Shown: positions 62,213 through 64,000 of the stretch, in pieces
Position numbering within the stretch: the stretch's first letter is position 1
How the letters are laid out: every line of letters starts with the position of its first letter
Source of the DNA: Vitis vinifera
Taxonomy: Eukaryota > Streptophyta > Magnoliopsida > Vitales > Vitaceae
Length of the DNA stretch: 64,000 bases
Direction of reading: 5' to 3'
Assembly (NCBI RefSeq): GCF_030704535.1
Contig: NC_081807.1
Coordinates: forward strand, 3,823,001 to 3,887,000
Made by a program: the position numbers and the translations under genes
Notes under the pieces: model-generated
The model's input: only the letters and a program-made list of their open reading frames with translations
Database searches by the model: none
What the model was told of the DNA's origin: nothing

Positions 62213-63427
62213 GAAATTCATCAACAGCCGTTATATACAATTACATCATTTTCTTTTTTTTTTCTTCTTTTCATCTTTAATTTACAGAGATATGTCTTGA
62301 TCTCTAGGAACTTATAAGATTTGGATTGGATGTAGTTGAAGATGTGATTTTTTTTTGTTTGATTTCTCTCTTGATCTCTAGGAACTTACAAGACTTGGAT
62401 GAATGTTAGTTAAAGATGGGATTTTTTTGTTTTATTTATTTTTAATCCGGATTTCTTTTATAAATTTGTAATAATTTGGCCAAAATTTCGTGTTTATTGA
62501 AACTGTACATTATCTCTCTTCTCTTTCGTATATTTTTGTAAAAGAATTAATTGATTAAAAATAAACCTTTATCTTTTTGAAATATTAAATATAACCCTTT
62601 TTAATAAAAAAAATCCTCACATTTTTTTTAAATGTAGACGTAAAAAATATTAAATTAAGGTTATATTTATTATTTTCAATAAATAGAAGTTATTTTTGTA
62701 AATAATTATTTTTTATATAATAATTACAATGTTTTTGAGACTATAAGTTATCGTTTGATGTTTTCTAAAAGACAAGATATTGTTTGTTTTTAAAAATAGA
62801 AAATCAATAATAACTCTGACTTTAAAAAGATAAGTATTAAACTCTTCAAGGATTCCTTAAAAAAGATGACAACTTTTAAAATTCAAAAACATGTTTAATT
62901 ACCAACAAATTTTTACTACTTCAAATTTAAAAATAACTTTTAAATTGTAAGATAAATTCATATTTTTCGTCTTTATATTTGTTTTTAAAACATAACAAAA
63001 ACACTGTATTTAAACTAACAACAAATATTTGATAACTAAAATTAATTAAAAAATTATAAAAAATAAATATTAAATTCATAACCTAAGGTAAATAATTTTG
63101 TTGTACCATTAGGCAACCTAAGACTTATTTAATATGCCATTTCCGGATTTTAATGTATCAAAAATTGGGAAGGGTGATAATTGATTATACACGTATTTAA
63201 GGAATTAATATGCATGCATTCATGTATCCAGTAATGAAATCAAGGTAAACGCTAAGAATGGGAAGTGCCGTTTGAATTTTGAAGATGTCTACGTCAAATC
63301 AAATTGATATAAATTAACTTCTTTCATACCTGTCTCCAAGATCAACGCAGTTTCTTTTTGTTCCTCGTATTCTTCCCCTAACCCTAGTTATTTTTTCTTT
63401 CTCACAGTCTTCCGCCGAAGATCCAGT
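62213..63427. other. Intergenic between the two DUF7086 copies
   Basis: The 3' flank of copy A, then AT-rich DNA, then from about 63118 the duplicated upstream region of copy B. Just after copy A, GATCTCTAGGAACTTAxAAGA occurs twice (62300 and 62373), a small internal duplication. Confidence 0.55.
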
Positions 63428-64000
63428 ATGAACAACGAAGAGAAAATGAAAAAGACGGATCAAGAAATCGAGGAGGAGAGGGAGAAGGTTTCGGAGACAG
63501 TCAATGAGTTCTCACGTTCTTCCATAACCCTAGATATGATCATGGGAGACACGAAGCAAGAAACCGACGAGGAGAAGAAGAGGAGGGAGGATGTTTCAGA
63601 GACAGACAAGGAGTGTGAATCTAAAGAAGACCGCCTCGCTATTACTTTACGTCCTCCTGGATATGGTCCTTGTCGGGGCTCGCCAGTGAAAGAACCGTCG
63701 CCGAGAAGGACATCACCACGGACACAAGCTCTGCCGACGAATTCACGGCCACTGTTCATTCCGGATCTGTTTCCATCTTTACCAGTTAGACAACCAACGA
63801 ACCCTTATCCATCGGAGTCTTTGACTTCGGCAGAAAGGATTCCTCCTCCTCCTCCACCGCCTCCTCGTCCAACAGGGCTGACGTCCCCACAGTCTCGGAA
63901 CCGTCCGCTTGTATGGCCAAACGGCAAAACAGAAGTCATTCCAGCGCCCGATGTTTGGGCGAGGACGCGGAGAGCCACCGTACACCGCCTCGATTACCTC
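63428..64000 (+). CDS. DUF7086-domain protein, copy B (cut by window end)
   Basis: An open frame of 191 codons from ATG 63428 to the window end, in the frame aligned with copy A. It shares MKKTDQEIEEERE, SRSSITLD, MGDTKQE, VSETDKECES, LRPPGY and PLVWPNGKTEVIPAP, and ends inside RRATVHRLDYL, before the Cys motifs. It lacks copy A's Ser-Trp repeat and has a longer Pro run (IPPPPPPPPRP). No break is visible in the part present. The start is 2259 bp after that of copy A, giving the repeat unit size. Confidence 0.82.
   Translation, partial: MNNEEKMKKTDQEIEEEREKVSETVNEFSRSSITLDMIMGDTKQETDEEKKRREDVSETDKECESKEDRLAITLRPPGYGPCRGSPVKEPSPRRTSPRTQALPTNSRPLFIPDLFPSLPVRQPTNPYPSESLTSAERIPPPPPPPPRPTGLTSPQSRNRPLVWPNGKTEVIPAPDVWARTRRATVHRLDYL

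Overview
The window looks like AT-rich nuclear DNA of a eudicot, most probably a grapevine (Vitis) or close relative. Genes have introns with GT-AG borders, long AT-rich intergenic stretches full of small MITE-like repeats, a Copia retroelement and a decayed L1 LINE. The species is an inference from gene content and repeat style; no marker gene fixes it. No tRNA, rRNA or CRISPR array was seen.

Layout. (1) 1-3467: the 3' part of a Ty1/copia element, its 3' LTR, and directly after that a second primer-binding site and gag start, i.e. an LTR shared by two element bodies. (2) 4.8-26 kb: a cluster of six small secretory-pathway genes. Four are organ-specific/DUF2775 tandem-repeat proteins (5004-5564, 11316-11871, 17839-18443, 25500-25893, all minus) and two are BURP-domain proteins (15470-16846, 23784-24778, both plus). 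The last four form two convergent BURP/DUF2775 pairs, and the first two DUF2775 genes lie in a collinear tandem segmental duplication. (3) 26-29.4 kb: intergenic, with a terminal-inverted-repeat element between TA arrays. (4) 29401-32742 (minus): an ANP32-like leucine-rich acidic nuclear protein. (5) 33-36 kb: repeats and a Tourist-like MITE with TAA target duplication. (6) 36142-42061 (plus): nine-exon plastid CLPP6; 43676-47822 (minus): LEW1/NUS1-type subunit of cis-prenyltransferase; 53881-54318 (minus): Mediator subunit MED32. From memory, Arabidopsis has the same three neighbours (At1g11750, At1g11755, At1g11760). An L1 fragment lies between LEW1 and MED32. (7) 56-64 kb: MITE clusters, then two tandem DUF7086 genes, the second cut by the window end, with a relic of a third copy of their upstream block.

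How the genes may work together. The strongest idea is that the BURP/DUF2775 cluster is a split-burpitide RiPP cassette. BURP domains with the CH-X10-CH-X26-CH-X25-CH copper-site pattern are known autocatalytic peptide cyclases that cross-link a Tyr or Trp side chain to a neighbouring residue. The DUF2775 proteins carry a secretory leader followed by one to three repeats of D-F-(E/D)-x-R-P-N-core-Tyr-His, which look like precursor core peptides. Both BURP proteins lack any core-like repeat of their own, and each lies about 0.7-1 kb from a convergent DUF2775 gene with an Ile-Ile-Tyr core. The architecture is seen in the sequence; the chemistry is inference. The CLPP6, LEW1, MED32, ANP32 and DUF7086 genes are ordinary host genes with no evident link to that cluster.
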